Counted from the first letter of the stretch, positions 1-8,181 are shown. The stretch: DNA of 64,000 bases from Marinobacterium rhizophilum (GCF_024397915.1 NZ_CP073347.1:1798001-1862000); one strand, 5' to 3'. Numbers and translations are program-made. Notes: generated from the sequence alone by a model not told the origin.

Positions 1-1277
1 CCATTCCGGCACGGGTACTGATCGGCATGCTGACCGACAAGTACGGCCCGCGCAATGTGTACGCCGCGCTGCTGTTCTTCTGCAGCCTGCCCTGCTTCAT
101 GTTTGCTCTGGCGCAGGACTTTACCCAGGCCGCCATCGCCCGCTTCCTGCTGGGCTTTATCGGTGCAGGCTTCGTGGTAGGCATCCGCATGGTGAGCGAG
201 TGGTTCCCGGCCAATGAACTGGGCACGGCCGAGGGCATCTACGGTGGCTGGGGCAACTTCGGTTCCGCCGCCGCCGCCATGCTGCTGCCGACCCTGGCGC
301 TGATATTCGGCGGTGAGGACGGCTGGCGCTATGCCGTGGGCGTTACCGGAGCGCTGTGCCTGATCTTCAGCGTTGTCTGGTACTTCAATGTCTCCGACAC
401 CCCCAAGGGTTCGACCTACTTCAAGCCCAAGCGCATCGGCGGCCTGGAAGTCACCAGCAAGGGCGACTTCGTTTTCCTGCTGATCATGAAAATCCCCCTC
501 TATGCCGCCCTGGCCCTGCTGTGCTGGAAGCTGTCCCCCAATGGCGTCTCCATCCTTGGCAGCACCGCCGCGCTCTGTGTCTACATCGGTCTGGCCATCT
601 TCTTCATCTATGACTGCTACAGCGCCTTTCGCGTCAACCGCGAGATCTTTACCCAGCCGGTGCCGGAAATGCACCGCTACAAGTTCAAGCAGGTTGCAGT
701 ACTGAACGTGCTCTACTTCGCCACCTTCGGCTCGGAGCTGGCCGTCGTATCCATGCTGCCGCTGTTCTTTGCCGATGTCTTCGAGCTGGACATGGTCTAT
801 GCCGGCCTGCTCGCCTCGGGCTATGCTTTCATGAACCTGATGTCCCGCCCGGCCGGTGGCCTGATCAGCGACCGCTGCGGTCGCAAGTCGACCCTGCTGG
901 TGCTGACCGCAGGCCTGGCCGTAGGTTATGCGGTGATGTCGGTCATCGACAGCAGCTGGCCGCTGGCGCTGGCCGTGATCGCCGCCATGGCCTGCTCCTT
1001 CTTCGTCCAGGCGGGTGAAGGCGCGGTCTTCGCCGTGGTACCGCTGATCAAGCGCCGCCTGACCGGCCAGGTGGCGGGCATGACCGGCGCCTACGGCAAC
1101 GTCGGTGCGGTGTTTTACCTGACGATACTGTCCATGGTCAGCTACCAGACGTTTTTCATGGTCATTGCAGCAACCGCCGTGCTCGGTTTTGTCGCCCTGC
1201 TGCTGTTAGAGGAGCCCAAAGGCCACATGGCTGAAGTCAATGCCGATGGCAGCGTCGAGCTGATCAACGTTTCCTGA
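1..1277 (+). CDS. nasA: Nitrate/nitrite MFS transporter (NarK/NasA type), 5'-truncated by window
   Basis: This is an inner-membrane major facilitator protein that should import nitrate for assimilation. The reading frame is open from base 3, so the start lies upstream; the first in-window ATG (27) falls inside the conserved loop 2-3 motif (GMLTDKYGPRN) and is not the start. Two nitrate-signature-like glycine motifs are visible: GGWGNFGSAAAAM (about base 245) and GAYGNVGAVFYL (about base 1087). Many hydrophobic segments alternate with the second loop motif SDRCGRK. The next gene is a PP2C-kinase and then nirB, nirD and nitrate reductase follow, the order I recall from Pseudomonas nas clusters. 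Family call is secure; nitrate rather than nitrite as main substrate is inferred from context. The symbol follows Pseudomonas usage and collides with the reductase name of other systems. Confidence 0.9.
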   Translation, partial: IPARVLIGMLTDKYGPRNVYAALLFFCSLPCFMFALAQDFTQAAIARFLLGFIGAGFVVGIRMVSEWFPANELGTAEGIYGGWGNFGSAAAAMLLPTLALIFGGEDGWRYAVGVTGALCLIFSVVWYFNVSDTPKGSTYFKPKRIGGLEVTSKGDFVFLLIMKIPLYAALALLCWKLSPNGVSILGSTAALCVYIGLAIFFIYDCYSAFRVNREIFTQPVPEMHRYKFKQVAVLNVLYFATFGSELAVVSMLPLFFADVFELDMVYAGLLASGYAFMNLMSRPAGGLISDRCGRKSTLLVLTAGLAVGYAVMSVIDSSWPLALAVIAAMACSFFVQAGEGAVFAVVPLIKRRLTGQVAGMTGAYGNVGAVFYLTILSMVSYQTFFMVIAATAVLGFVALLLLEEPKGHMAEVNADGSVELINVS

Positions 1278-1407
1278 TCTGCAGCCTCTGATCGGAGGCA
1301 CCCGATCGATATCGCCTTAATCCAGGCGATCGCAGGAAGCAGCCCGGGGGCGCCGCCGCAAGGCGTCGCCCCCTTTCCAGGTTTTGGATGAGGTTTTTGG
1401 AGCCACC

Positions 1408-3144
1408 ATGATGAGCCCGCCCCACAGCGCCGCCCGGCTTAAAGTCCGTTTTGGCGGCCAGTCGATTGCCGGCATCAAGCCAGAGAATCAGGATGCCTTT
1501 GCCGCCCACGCCCCCGGCGACCAGGCGTTGCTGCTAAAGGGGGCGGCAGCGGTCATCGCCGACGGCGTCAGCAGCTGTGCCGACTCCCATATTGCCAGCC
1601 AGACCGCCGTCACCAGCTTTATTACCGACTATTTCAGCACCCCCGACAGCTGGAGCACTCGCCACGCCGCCGCCCGGGTGGTCTCGAGCCTCAACAGCTG
1701 GCTGTATCAACAGAACGCCAGCCGCCAGGGCCACGACGACAGCATGCTGTGCACCTTCTCGGCGGTGATTTTCAAGTCCAATACGCTGCACTGCTTTCAT
1801 GTCGGCGACAGCCGCATCTGGCACTGCCGCAATGGTGAAGTGGAGCAACTGACCCGCGATCACGTCCATGTGGAGCGCGGCCGCAACTTTCTGTCCCGGG
1901 CCTTCGGCGCCGATCAGCACCTGGAGCTCGATTACCTTACCCGGACGCTGGAACCGGGCGATCGCATCCTGCTCAGCACCGATGGCGTACACGAACACCT
2001 GACACGCAGCCAGATCGGCCAGCTGCTGGACAGCCACCCCGGCGACCCGGTGGCCGCCAGTGCCCTGCTGATCGAGCAGGCCATGGCGGCGGGCAGCGAC
2101 GATAACCTCACCGCCCTGCTGATCGAGGTTGATGAACTGCCACTGGAAACGCCGGACGAAAACTTTCAGCGCCTCAGCGCCCTGCCCATCCCGCCGGTAC
2201 TGAGCCTGGGCAACCGCATCGACGACTACGAGGTGCTGGATGTTATTTTCAGCGGTACCCGCAGCCACATGTACCGCGTCAAGGACCTGGCCAGCGGCCA
2301 GCTCTATGTGCTCAAGGCGCCGTCGGAGAACTTCAGCGAGGACAGCCTCTACCTGGACGGCTTCATGCGCGAGGAGTGGGTCGGGCGCAGGCTCGATCAC
2401 CCCAACGTGATGAAAACCTTTGCCCCGCCGCGCCCCAAGCGGCTGCTGTACTACCTGGGGGAATATATCGAGGGCCAGAACCTGCGCCAGTGGATGCAGG
2501 ATAACCCCCAGCCGCCGCTGGACAAGGTACGTGACCTGATGCGCCAGCTGATCTCGGGGCTGCGTGCCTTTCAGCGGGCCGAGATGGTGCACCAGGATCT
2601 CAAGCCCGAAAACATCATGATCGACGGCGACGGCCGGGTGCGCATTCTGGATTTCGGCACCGTGCGCATCGCCGGCATCGAGGAAATGGGGTCGCCGCTG
2701 GACAAGTCCATCCCCCAGGGTTCGGTCAACTACGTGGCACCGGAGTACCTGATGGGGCAGCAGGGCAGCTTTCGCGCCGACCTGTTCTCACTCGCGGTGA
2801 TCTGCTACGAGATGATCACCGGCCAGCTGCCGTATGCGGAACCGTCCACCAAGCGCTATCGCATCGAGCACTATGGCGAGCTGCACTATATTCCGGCGCT
2901 CAAGCACCGCAAGGATCTGCCCTTCTGGATGGAAGGCTGCCTGCGCAAGGCACTGCAGCCCAATCCGATTCATCGCTATAACGCGTATTCGGAGTTCCTG
3001 CACGACCTGACCACACCCAACAGCCAGCTTGAGGCCCGGGTGCGTGACCAGCCGCTGATGACCCGCAATCCGCTGCTGGGCTGGCAGCTCATCGCCGGCG
3101 TGCTACTGCTGATCAACCTGCTGCAGCTGTTTCTATCGGCATGA
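1408..3144 (+). CDS. Fused PP2C-type phosphatase / Ser-Thr protein kinase with C-terminal membrane anchor
   Basis: A two-domain signalling protein of about 578 aa. Residues ~10-245 resemble PP2C phosphatase: PENQDAF, VIADGVSS, HVGDSRIW, LSTDGVHEHL and SDDNLTALL carry the usual metal-binding Asp positions. Residues ~272-550 are a Hanks-type kinase: VLKAP (ATP-binding Lys), HQDLKPEN (catalytic loop, near residue 395), LDFG (near 415) and VAPEYL. The glycine-rich loop is degenerate (FSGTRSHMYRV). A single hydrophobic helix (~557-578) ends the protein and should anchor it in the inner membrane. A TTG at 1384 extends the frame, but GGAG at 1399-1402 favours ATG 1408 (or 1411). A kinase at this position is known from Pseudomonas nas clusters; its target is unknown. 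The last ~150 bases of the gene recur twice downstream. Confidence 0.88.
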   Translation: MMSPPHSAARLKVRFGGQSIAGIKPENQDAFAAHAPGDQALLLKGAAAVIADGVSSCADSHIASQTAVTSFITDYFSTPDSWSTRHAAARVVSSLNSWLYQQNASRQGHDDSMLCTFSAVIFKSNTLHCFHVGDSRIWHCRNGEVEQLTRDHVHVERGRNFLSRAFGADQHLELDYLTRTLEPGDRILLSTDGVHEHLTRSQIGQLLDSHPGDPVAASALLIEQAMAAGSDDNLTALLIEVDELPLETPDENFQRLSALPIPPVLSLGNRIDDYEVLDVIFSGTRSHMYRVKDLASGQLYVLKAPSENFSEDSLYLDGFMREEWVGRRLDHPNVMKTFAPPRPKRLLYYLGEYIEGQNLRQWMQDNPQPPLDKVRDLMRQLISGLRAFQRAEMVHQDLKPENIMIDGDGRVRILDFGTVRIAGIEEMGSPLDKSIPQGSVNYVAPEYLMGQQGSFRADLFSLAVICYEMITGQLPYAEPSTKRYRIEHYGELHYIPALKHRKDLPFWMEGCLRKALQPNPIHRYNAYSEFLHDLTTPNSQLEARVRDQPLMTRNPLLGWQLIAGVLLLINLLQLFLSA

Positions 3145-3551
3145 CGCCAGGCCGGGCAAAGTGGGCCGCTACAGCGCCCCCTTTAGTGCCGGAGTTCCTG
3201 CACGACCTGACCCAACAGCCAGCTTGAGGCCCGGGTGCGTGACCAGCCGCTGATGACCCGCAACCCGCTGCTGGGATGGCAGCTCATCGCCGGCGTGCTG
3301 CTGCTGATCAACCTGCTGCAGCTGTTTCTATCGGCATGACGCCAGGCCGGGCAAAGTGGGCCGCTACAGCGCCCCCTTTAGTGCCGGAGTTCCTGCACGA
3401 CCTGACCACCCCCAACAGCCAGCTTGAGGCCCGGGTGCGTGACCAGCCGCTGATGACCCGCAACCCGCTGCTGGGCTGGCAGCTCATCGCCGGCGTACTG
3501 CTGCTGATCAACCTGCTGCAGCTGTTTTTATCGGCATGACGCCAGGCCGGG
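2991..3551 (+). repeat. Tandem triplication of the kinase gene's 3' end
   Basis: A unit beginning GGAGTTCCTGCACGACCTGA occurs at 2991, 3191 and 3386. Unit 1 (2991-3190) is the real gene end plus 46 bases of spacer. Unit 2 (3191-3385) has lost 5 bases near its start, which breaks the frame. Unit 3 (3386-3551) keeps the frame for the whole juxtamembrane and membrane-helix segment including the stop codon, and ends shortly after it. Scattered single-base differences between units argue against a simple assembly artefact. Units 2 and 3 have no start or ribosome site of their own and are probably not translated. Confidence 0.9.
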
Positions 3552-3595
3552 CGCCTGTTCCGATCGCACGGCACAGCACTTTCGCACCAAAAGCA

Positions 3596-3630
3596 TGCAC
3601 CCATAGAGTGCATGCACCCCATTCGGTGCA
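3596..3630 (+). promoter_or_regulatory. Two adjacent NtrC-like enhancer sites
   Basis: TGCACCCATAGAGTGCA (3596-3612) is a 17-base TGCAC-N7-GTGCA palindrome matching the NtrC consensus. It abuts a second copy, TGCAC-N8-GTGCA (3613-3630), with one extra spacer base. They lie about 95-130 bases upstream of the start predicted from the sigma-54 promoter at 3697, the normal enhancer distance. NtrC as the binder is inference. Confidence 0.65.
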
Positions 3631-3696
3631 TTAAAACCCTGGGACCGAGACCTGGAACACCCGCCAGAACATTGAAATACAGAGATTTTTAATACT

Positions 3697-3712
3697 TGGC
3701 ACACCTCATGCT
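3697..3712 (+). promoter_or_regulatory. Sigma-54 promoter of the nirB operon
   Basis: TGGCACACCTCATGCT matches the -24/-12 consensus (TGGCAC-N5-TTGCW), with the invariant GG (3698-3699) and GC (3710-3711) exactly 12 bases apart. Transcription should start near 3723. It lies just upstream of a structured leader and downstream of NtrC-like sites, as expected for a nitrogen-controlled operon. Confidence 0.75.
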
Positions 3713-3735
3713 TACCATTTAGCTAACAAAGCGAC

Positions 3736-3769
3736 GGATTCTGCGGAATCCACTGAACAAAGGCGTTCA
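3736..3769 (+). promoter_or_regulatory. Candidate ANTAR-target antiterminator hairpins in nirB operon leader
   Basis: Two short hairpins lie side by side. P1 is GGATT-CTGCGG-AATCC (3736-3751). P2 is TGAAC-AAAGGC-GTTCA (3754-3769), whose hexaloop has A at position 1 and G at position 4, the signature of RNA bound by ANTAR proteins such as NasR and NasT. The 3' arm of P2 is part of the 5' arm of the following terminator, so the two folds exclude each other. The P1 loop does not fit the A1/G4 rule. The nasA leader has a matching P2 with loop AATGGC. Confidence 0.6.
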
Positions 3770-3810
3770 TCTCCGTGCTATTGCGCACGGCTGATGAACG
3801 CCTTTTTTTT
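3759..3810 (+). terminator. Leader terminator (attenuator) ahead of the nirB operon
   Basis: A long hairpin pairs AAAGGCGTTCATC (from 3759) with GATGAACGCCTTT (3793-3805). An inner stem CCGTGC/GCACGG (3773-3778, 3785-3790) surrounds a TATTGC loop, and eight T's run 3803-3810. It lies between the sigma-54 promoter and the first gene, so it should block transcription unless relieved by antitermination. Confidence 0.85.
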
Positions 3811-3853
3811 GTTGAGTACCTTTTTGCGAACAGCTACACGGGGCCCGGGACGA

Positions 3854-5122
3854 ATGGAACGACAGCATCTGGTCATTATTGGTAACGGCATGGCCACCAG
3901 CCGTCTGCTCGACGAGCTGCACAGCCGTGACGCCAATGCCTACCAGGTTACGGTGTTCGGCGACGAGCCCGGCGGTGCCTACAACCGCATCCAGCTGTCT
4001 CCTCTGCTGGCCGGCAACACCGACCGCAAATCCATCCAGCTGAAAAGCAGCCTCTGGTACAAGAACCACGGCATCAGGCTGTACAGCAATGACGCCATCA
4101 TCGCCATCGACCGCGAACAGCAAACGGTGGTCAGCCAGAACGGCCTGCGCTGCCGTTACGACCAGCTGATTCTGGCCACCGGCTCACGCCCGGCAAAGAT
4201 CCCGGCCGGCAACCAGGCCCTCGCCGGTATCTTCGACTTTCGCACCGAGCAGGATGTCGAGCGCATCCTGAACCGTAGCGCTCAAAGCCGGGACGCACTG
4301 GTCATTGGCGGCGGTTTGCTCGGCCTCGAAGCCGCCGATGCCCTGGCCAGCAAGGGCCTGAACGTGACCCTGGTTCACCGCGGCGACTGGCTGATGAACC
4401 GCCAGCTCGATCCGCAGGCCGGCGAGCTGCTGCGCGCCGAGCTCGCCCAGCGCGGCATTCGGTTCGTACTGGGCGATGAAATCAGCCATTTCGAAGGCCT
4501 TGAGCAGCTCACCGGCGCCAAGCTGAAAAGCGGCCGGCGCCTCGACGCCCAGCTGGCAATCATCGCCACCGGCATTACCCCCAACAGTGCACTGGCGCGC
4601 AGCGCAGGCCTGGACTGCGGCCGCGGCCTGCAGGTAGACGACCTGCTGCGCAGCAGCGACGAGCGCATCAGCGCCCTGGGGGAATGCATAGAGCACCGTG
4701 GACGGACCTTTGGCCTGGTCGCACCAATCTGGGAGCAGGCTCGCCTGCTGGCAGATCGACTGGTCCGGGGTCTGGCCACTCCTTACCGCGATGCGCCGGT
4801 ACCCACCAAGCTCAAGGTATCGGGCATCAACCTGTTTAGCGCCGGCGAATACCTCGACGCACCTCAACTGCAAAGCCTGACACTTTGCGACAGCCAGAGC
4901 GGCAGCTACCGCAAGTTGCTCGTGCGTGACAATCGCCTGGTGGGCGCCGTGCTTTACGGCGACGTACAGGATGGCCAGTGGTATTTCGAGCTGATGCAGC
5001 GCCAGCAGGCGCTGGGCGACCTGCTGCCCCAACTGATCTTTGGCCGCGCCTGCTGCCTTGACGACAACCCGGACGTGCCGGACACGACGGCCACCGCCAT
5101 TACCCAAGAAATAGCCGTATGA
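3854..5122 (+). CDS. FAD/NAD(P)-dependent oxidoreductase, NirB N-terminal-like (probable nitrate reductase electron-transfer subunit)
   Basis: A cytoplasmic flavoprotein of about 422 aa related to the first ~400 residues of NirB. It shows an N-terminal FAD Rossmann motif (IIGNGMATSRLL), the ATGSRP motif near residue 113, a second NAD(P)-binding Rossmann motif (IGGGLLGLEAADAL) and an ALGECIEH segment near the FAD site. There is no Cys-rich Fe-S segment after the flavin domains, unlike NirB. It probably passes electrons from NAD(P)H to the nitrate reductase, as NasB does in other bacteria; that is inference. An upstream ATG in frame (3794) lies inside the leader terminator hairpin, so ATG 3854, preceded by GGGA at 3847, is preferred. 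It is the first gene of the sigma-54 operon with nirB and nirD. Confidence 0.85.
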   Translation: MERQHLVIIGNGMATSRLLDELHSRDANAYQVTVFGDEPGGAYNRIQLSPLLAGNTDRKSIQLKSSLWYKNHGIRLYSNDAIIAIDREQQTVVSQNGLRCRYDQLILATGSRPAKIPAGNQALAGIFDFRTEQDVERILNRSAQSRDALVIGGGLLGLEAADALASKGLNVTLVHRGDWLMNRQLDPQAGELLRAELAQRGIRFVLGDEISHFEGLEQLTGAKLKSGRRLDAQLAIIATGITPNSALARSAGLDCGRGLQVDDLLRSSDERISALGECIEHRGRTFGLVAPIWEQARLLADRLVRGLATPYRDAPVPTKLKVSGINLFSAGEYLDAPQLQSLTLCDSQSGSYRKLLVRDNRLVGAVLYGDVQDGQWYFELMQRQQALGDLLPQLIFGRACCLDDNPDVPDTTATAITQEIAV

Positions 5123-5201
5123 ACACCGAACTCAAACTTGCAGGTCGATCCAGCCGTATTCGATTCCTGCCTGCCCCAGAATCCGTAACGGGAGTAACCC
5201 C

Positions 5202-7754
5202 ATGAACAAAACCAAACTGGTCCTGATCGGCAATGGCATGGTCGGTCATCAATTTCTCGCCAGCCTCGCCGAAAGTGGTGCCTCTGAGCGCTTTGAAGTC
5301 ACCGTGTTCTGCGAAGAGCCACGCCTGGCCTACGACCGCGTCCAGCTGAGCGCCTACTTCTCCGGCAAGACCGCCGAAGACCTCGCCATGGGCCAGCCGG
5401 CACAGTATGCGCAGTGGGGCTACAGCGTGCGCCTGAACGAGAAGGTCGTCAGCATCGACCGCGACAACCAGACCGTCACCAGCAATACTGGTGACGTCCT
5501 GGACTACGATCAGGTCATCCTGGCCACCGGCTCCTTCCCCTTCGTGCCGCCAGTGCCTGGCCATGACCGCGAACACTGCCTGGTGTACCGCACGATCGAA
5601 GACCTCGAAGCCATCACCGCCAGCGCCGCCAAGGGCCGCAGCGGCGTGGTCGTGGGCGGTGGCCTGCTCGGGCTGGAAGCGGCCAAGGCGCTGCGCGACC
5701 TGGGACTGGAAACCCACGTGGTGGAGTTTGCCCCGCGCCTGATGGCGGTACAGCTGGACGATGCCGGCGGCAAGGTGCTGCGCGACAAGATCGAAGAACT
5801 GGGCGTACAGGTACATACCGGCAAGAACACCCAGCAGATCGTCGACGGCGACAATGCCGTGCACCGCATGGAATTTGCCGACGGTGAAGTACTGGAAACC
5901 GACGTTATCCTGTTCTCCGCCGGCATCCGCCCCCGCGACGAGCTGGCCCGCAGCTGTGGTCTGGACGTCGGAGAGCGCGGCGGCATCGTTATCGACAACG
6001 ACTGCCTTACCTCGGACAAGAACATCTTCGCCATCGGTGAATGCGCGCTTTGGAACGGCCGCATCTTCGGCCTGGTGGCACCGGGCTACAACATGGCCAA
6101 GGTCGCCGTTGCCAAGCTGCTGGGCGAGGACAAGCAGTTCCTCGGCGCCGACATGAGCACCAAGCTCAAGCTGATGGGCGTGGATGTCGCCAGTATCGGC
6201 GATGCCCACGGCCATACGCCGGGTGCGCGCAATTACACCTACCTGGACGAAGCCTGTGGCGTCTACAAGAAGATCGTGGTCAATGAAAGTGGCAAGCAGC
6301 TGCTGGGGGCCATCCTGGTGGGGGATGCCGAGGACTACGGCACCCTGCTGCAGTACGCCCTCAACGGCATCGAGCTGCCGGAATTCCCGGACAGCCTGAT
6401 CCTGCCCCAGCGCGGTGGCGACGGCAAACCGGCAGGCCTGGGCGTGGCCGCCCTGCCGGAAACCGCCCAGATCTGTTCCTGCCACGATGTCTCCAAGGGC
6501 GATGTCTGCCAGGCCATCGACGGCGGCGCCGCTACCCTGGGCGACGTCAAGTCCTGCACCAAGGCGGCGACCGGCTGTGGCGGCTGTTCCGCCCTGCTCA
6601 CCAACCTGGTCAACCACGAGCTCGAAAGCCGCGGCGTGGAAGTCAACCGCAACCTGTGCGAGCACTTCGACTACACCCGCCAGGAACTCTACCACCTGGT
6701 GCGCGTGGACCAGATCAAGTCCTTCGACGAACTGCTGCACAAGCACGGCCGCGGCAAGGGCTGCGAAATCTGCAAACCCACCGCCGCTTCCATCCTGGCG
6801 TCGTGCTGGAACGAGTTCGTCCTGAAAAAACCCCATGTCGGCCTGCAGGACACCAACGATACCTTCCTGGCCAACATGCAAAAGGACGGTACCTATTCCG
6901 TCGTGCCCCGTGTTGCCGGCGGCGAGATCACCCCCGACAAGCTGATCACTCTGGGCCAGGTGGCCAAGCAGTTCAACCTCTACACCAAGGTGACCGGCGG
7001 TCAGCGTATCGACCTGTTCGGCGCCCGCCTGGAAGAACTGCCCGAAATCTGGCGCATCCTGGTGGATGCCGGCTTCGAAACCGGCCACGCCTACGGCAAG
7101 TCACTGCGTACCGTCAAATCCTGCGTCGGCAGCACCTGGTGCCGCTACGGTGTGGATGACAGCGTCGGCCTGGCCATCGAGGTGGAGAACCGCTACAAGG
7201 GCCTGCGCTCGCCCCACAAGATCAAGTTCGCCGTCTCCGGCTGCACCCGCGAGTGTGCCGAGGCCCAGAGCAAGGACGTGGGCATCATCGCCACCGAAAA
7301 CGGCTGGAACCTGTATCTGTGCGGCAACGGCGGCATGAAACCGCGCCACGCGGACCTGTTCGCCACCGATCTCGACAAGGACACCCTGATCAAGTACATC
7401 GACCGCTTCCTGATGTTCTACGTCAAGACCGCTGATCGCCTGCAGCGCACCTCGGTGTGGATGGACAACCTCGAAGGCGGCCTGGACTACCTGCGCCAGG
7501 TCATCATTGAAGACTCCCTGGGGCTGGGCGCGGAACTGGAAGAGCAGATGCAGCAGGTCATCGGCACCTACGAGTGCGAGTGGAAGAAAACCATCGAGGA
7601 CCCCGAAGCCCTCAAGCGTTTCCGCCCCTTCGTCAACGCCGATGCCAGCGACAGCAATGTGGTGTTCGTGATGGAGCGCGACCAGATTCGCCCCGCCACG
7701 GCAGAGGAAAAAGCCGCCAATACACCGGCCGTCCCCGTCAAGATGGTTAGCTGA
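5202..7754 (+). CDS. nirB: Assimilatory nitrite reductase [NAD(P)H], large subunit
   Basis: A cytoplasmic siroheme enzyme of 850 aa that reduces nitrite to ammonium with NAD(P)H. Order of domains: FAD site (LIGNGMVGHQFL) and NAD(P) site (GGGLLGLEAAKAL) in the first ~320 residues; a BFD-like [2Fe-2S] segment with Cys425, Cys427, Cys459 and Cys462; then the sulfite/nitrite reductase half-domains. The [4Fe-4S]-siroheme ligands are visible as Cys641-x5-Cys647 and Cys681-x3-Cys685. The length is normal for the family. GGGAG precedes the ATG at a suitable distance. The gene follows the NirB-like flavoprotein by 79 bases and precedes nirD by 11 bases, which fits one operon. Confidence 0.97.
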   Translation: MNKTKLVLIGNGMVGHQFLASLAESGASERFEVTVFCEEPRLAYDRVQLSAYFSGKTAEDLAMGQPAQYAQWGYSVRLNEKVVSIDRDNQTVTSNTGDVLDYDQVILATGSFPFVPPVPGHDREHCLVYRTIEDLEAITASAAKGRSGVVVGGGLLGLEAAKALRDLGLETHVVEFAPRLMAVQLDDAGGKVLRDKIEELGVQVHTGKNTQQIVDGDNAVHRMEFADGEVLETDVILFSAGIRPRDELARSCGLDVGERGGIVIDNDCLTSDKNIFAIGECALWNGRIFGLVAPGYNMAKVAVAKLLGEDKQFLGADMSTKLKLMGVDVASIGDAHGHTPGARNYTYLDEACGVYKKIVVNESGKQLLGAILVGDAEDYGTLLQYALNGIELPEFPDSLILPQRGGDGKPAGLGVAALPETAQICSCHDVSKGDVCQAIDGGAATLGDVKSCTKAATGCGGCSALLTNLVNHELESRGVEVNRNLCEHFDYTRQELYHLVRVDQIKSFDELLHKHGRGKGCEICKPTAASILASCWNEFVLKKPHVGLQDTNDTFLANMQKDGTYSVVPRVAGGEITPDKLITLGQVAKQFNLYTKVTGGQRIDLFGARLEELPEIWRILVDAGFETGHAYGKSLRTVKSCVGSTWCRYGVDDSVGLAIEVENRYKGLRSPHKIKFAVSGCTRECAEAQSKDVGIIATENGWNLYLCGNGGMKPRHADLFATDLDKDTLIKYIDRFLMFYVKTADRLQRTSVWMDNLEGGLDYLRQVIIEDSLGLGAELEEQMQQVIGTYECEWKKTIEDPEALKRFRPFVNADASDSNVVFVMERDQIRPATAEEKAANTPAVPVKMVS

Positions 7755-7765
7755 GGAATCAAACA

Positions 7766-8110
7766 ATGACGACCAACACGAACTGGATTTCCCTGTGCAG
7801 CAAAGCTGATCTGGTCCCCAACAGCGGTGTCTGCGCCCTGGTGGACGGCCGCCAGGTGGCGCTGTTCTACCTGCCCGAAGACGAGCAGGTCTACGCCATC
7901 GACAACCACGACCCCTTCGGTCAGGCCAACGTGCTGTCCCGCGGCATCGTCGGCTCCATCGCCGATATGCCGGTGGTCGCCTCGCCGCTGTACAAGCAGC
8001 GCTTCAGCCTGGTCGATGGTCAGTGCTTTGAAGACGAGACGGTAAAACTTGCCACCTGGCAGGTCTGCCTGCAGGACGATGTGCTGCTGATTGACCCCAT
8101 GCCCCGTTAA
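7766..8110 (+). CDS. nirD: Nitrite reductase [NAD(P)H], small subunit
   Basis: A 114-aa protein with the Rieske-like fold expected of NirD. It lacks the CxH...CxxH cluster ligands of true Rieske proteins, which is normal for NirD. Recognisable segments are YAIDNHDPFG, VLSRGIVG and ATWQVCL. It partners NirB in the cytoplasm. It starts 11 bases after nirB with a GAGG-like ribosome site and should be co-translated. A GCCCC/GGGGC hairpin overlaps its stop codon. Confidence 0.95.
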   Translation: MTTNTNWISLCSKADLVPNSGVCALVDGRQVALFYLPEDEQVYAIDNHDPFGQANVLSRGIVGSIADMPVVASPLYKQRFSLVDGQCFEDETVKLATWQVCLQDDVLLIDPMPR

Positions 8111-8153
8111 GGGGCAGCCGGGGCGCGCTACGCACTCAAACGGCACCTATTGC

Positions 8154-8181
8154 ACCGCAGCAGGCCGTCCACTGCTGCGGT
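8154..8181. repeat. Perfect 10-bp inverted repeat between nirD and nasA
   Basis: ACCGCAGCAG (8154-8163) and CTGCTGCGGT (8172-8181) are exact inverted copies separated by 8 bases. No T-run follows, so it is not an obvious intrinsic terminator. Two GCACC half-sites (8143-8147, 8152-8156) resembling NtrC half-sites touch its left edge. It lies 50-80 bases upstream of the nasA sigma-54 promoter, so it could be a regulator site or a processing hairpin after nirD. Confidence 0.45.

Noticed and set aside
3276..3539. An 87-codon frame covering the third kinase-tail copy
   Set aside because: It starts in an unrelated frame within copy 2, has no ribosome site, and only its end matches the kinase. Treated as part of the repeat.
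5100..7088. 662-codon minus-strand frame opposite nirB
   Set aside because: High-GC shadow of a highly conserved gene; no start signal and no recognisable domains. The same applies to long antisense frames at 8443-10479, 1534-2592, 22770-24053, 26310-28178 and 58752-60596.
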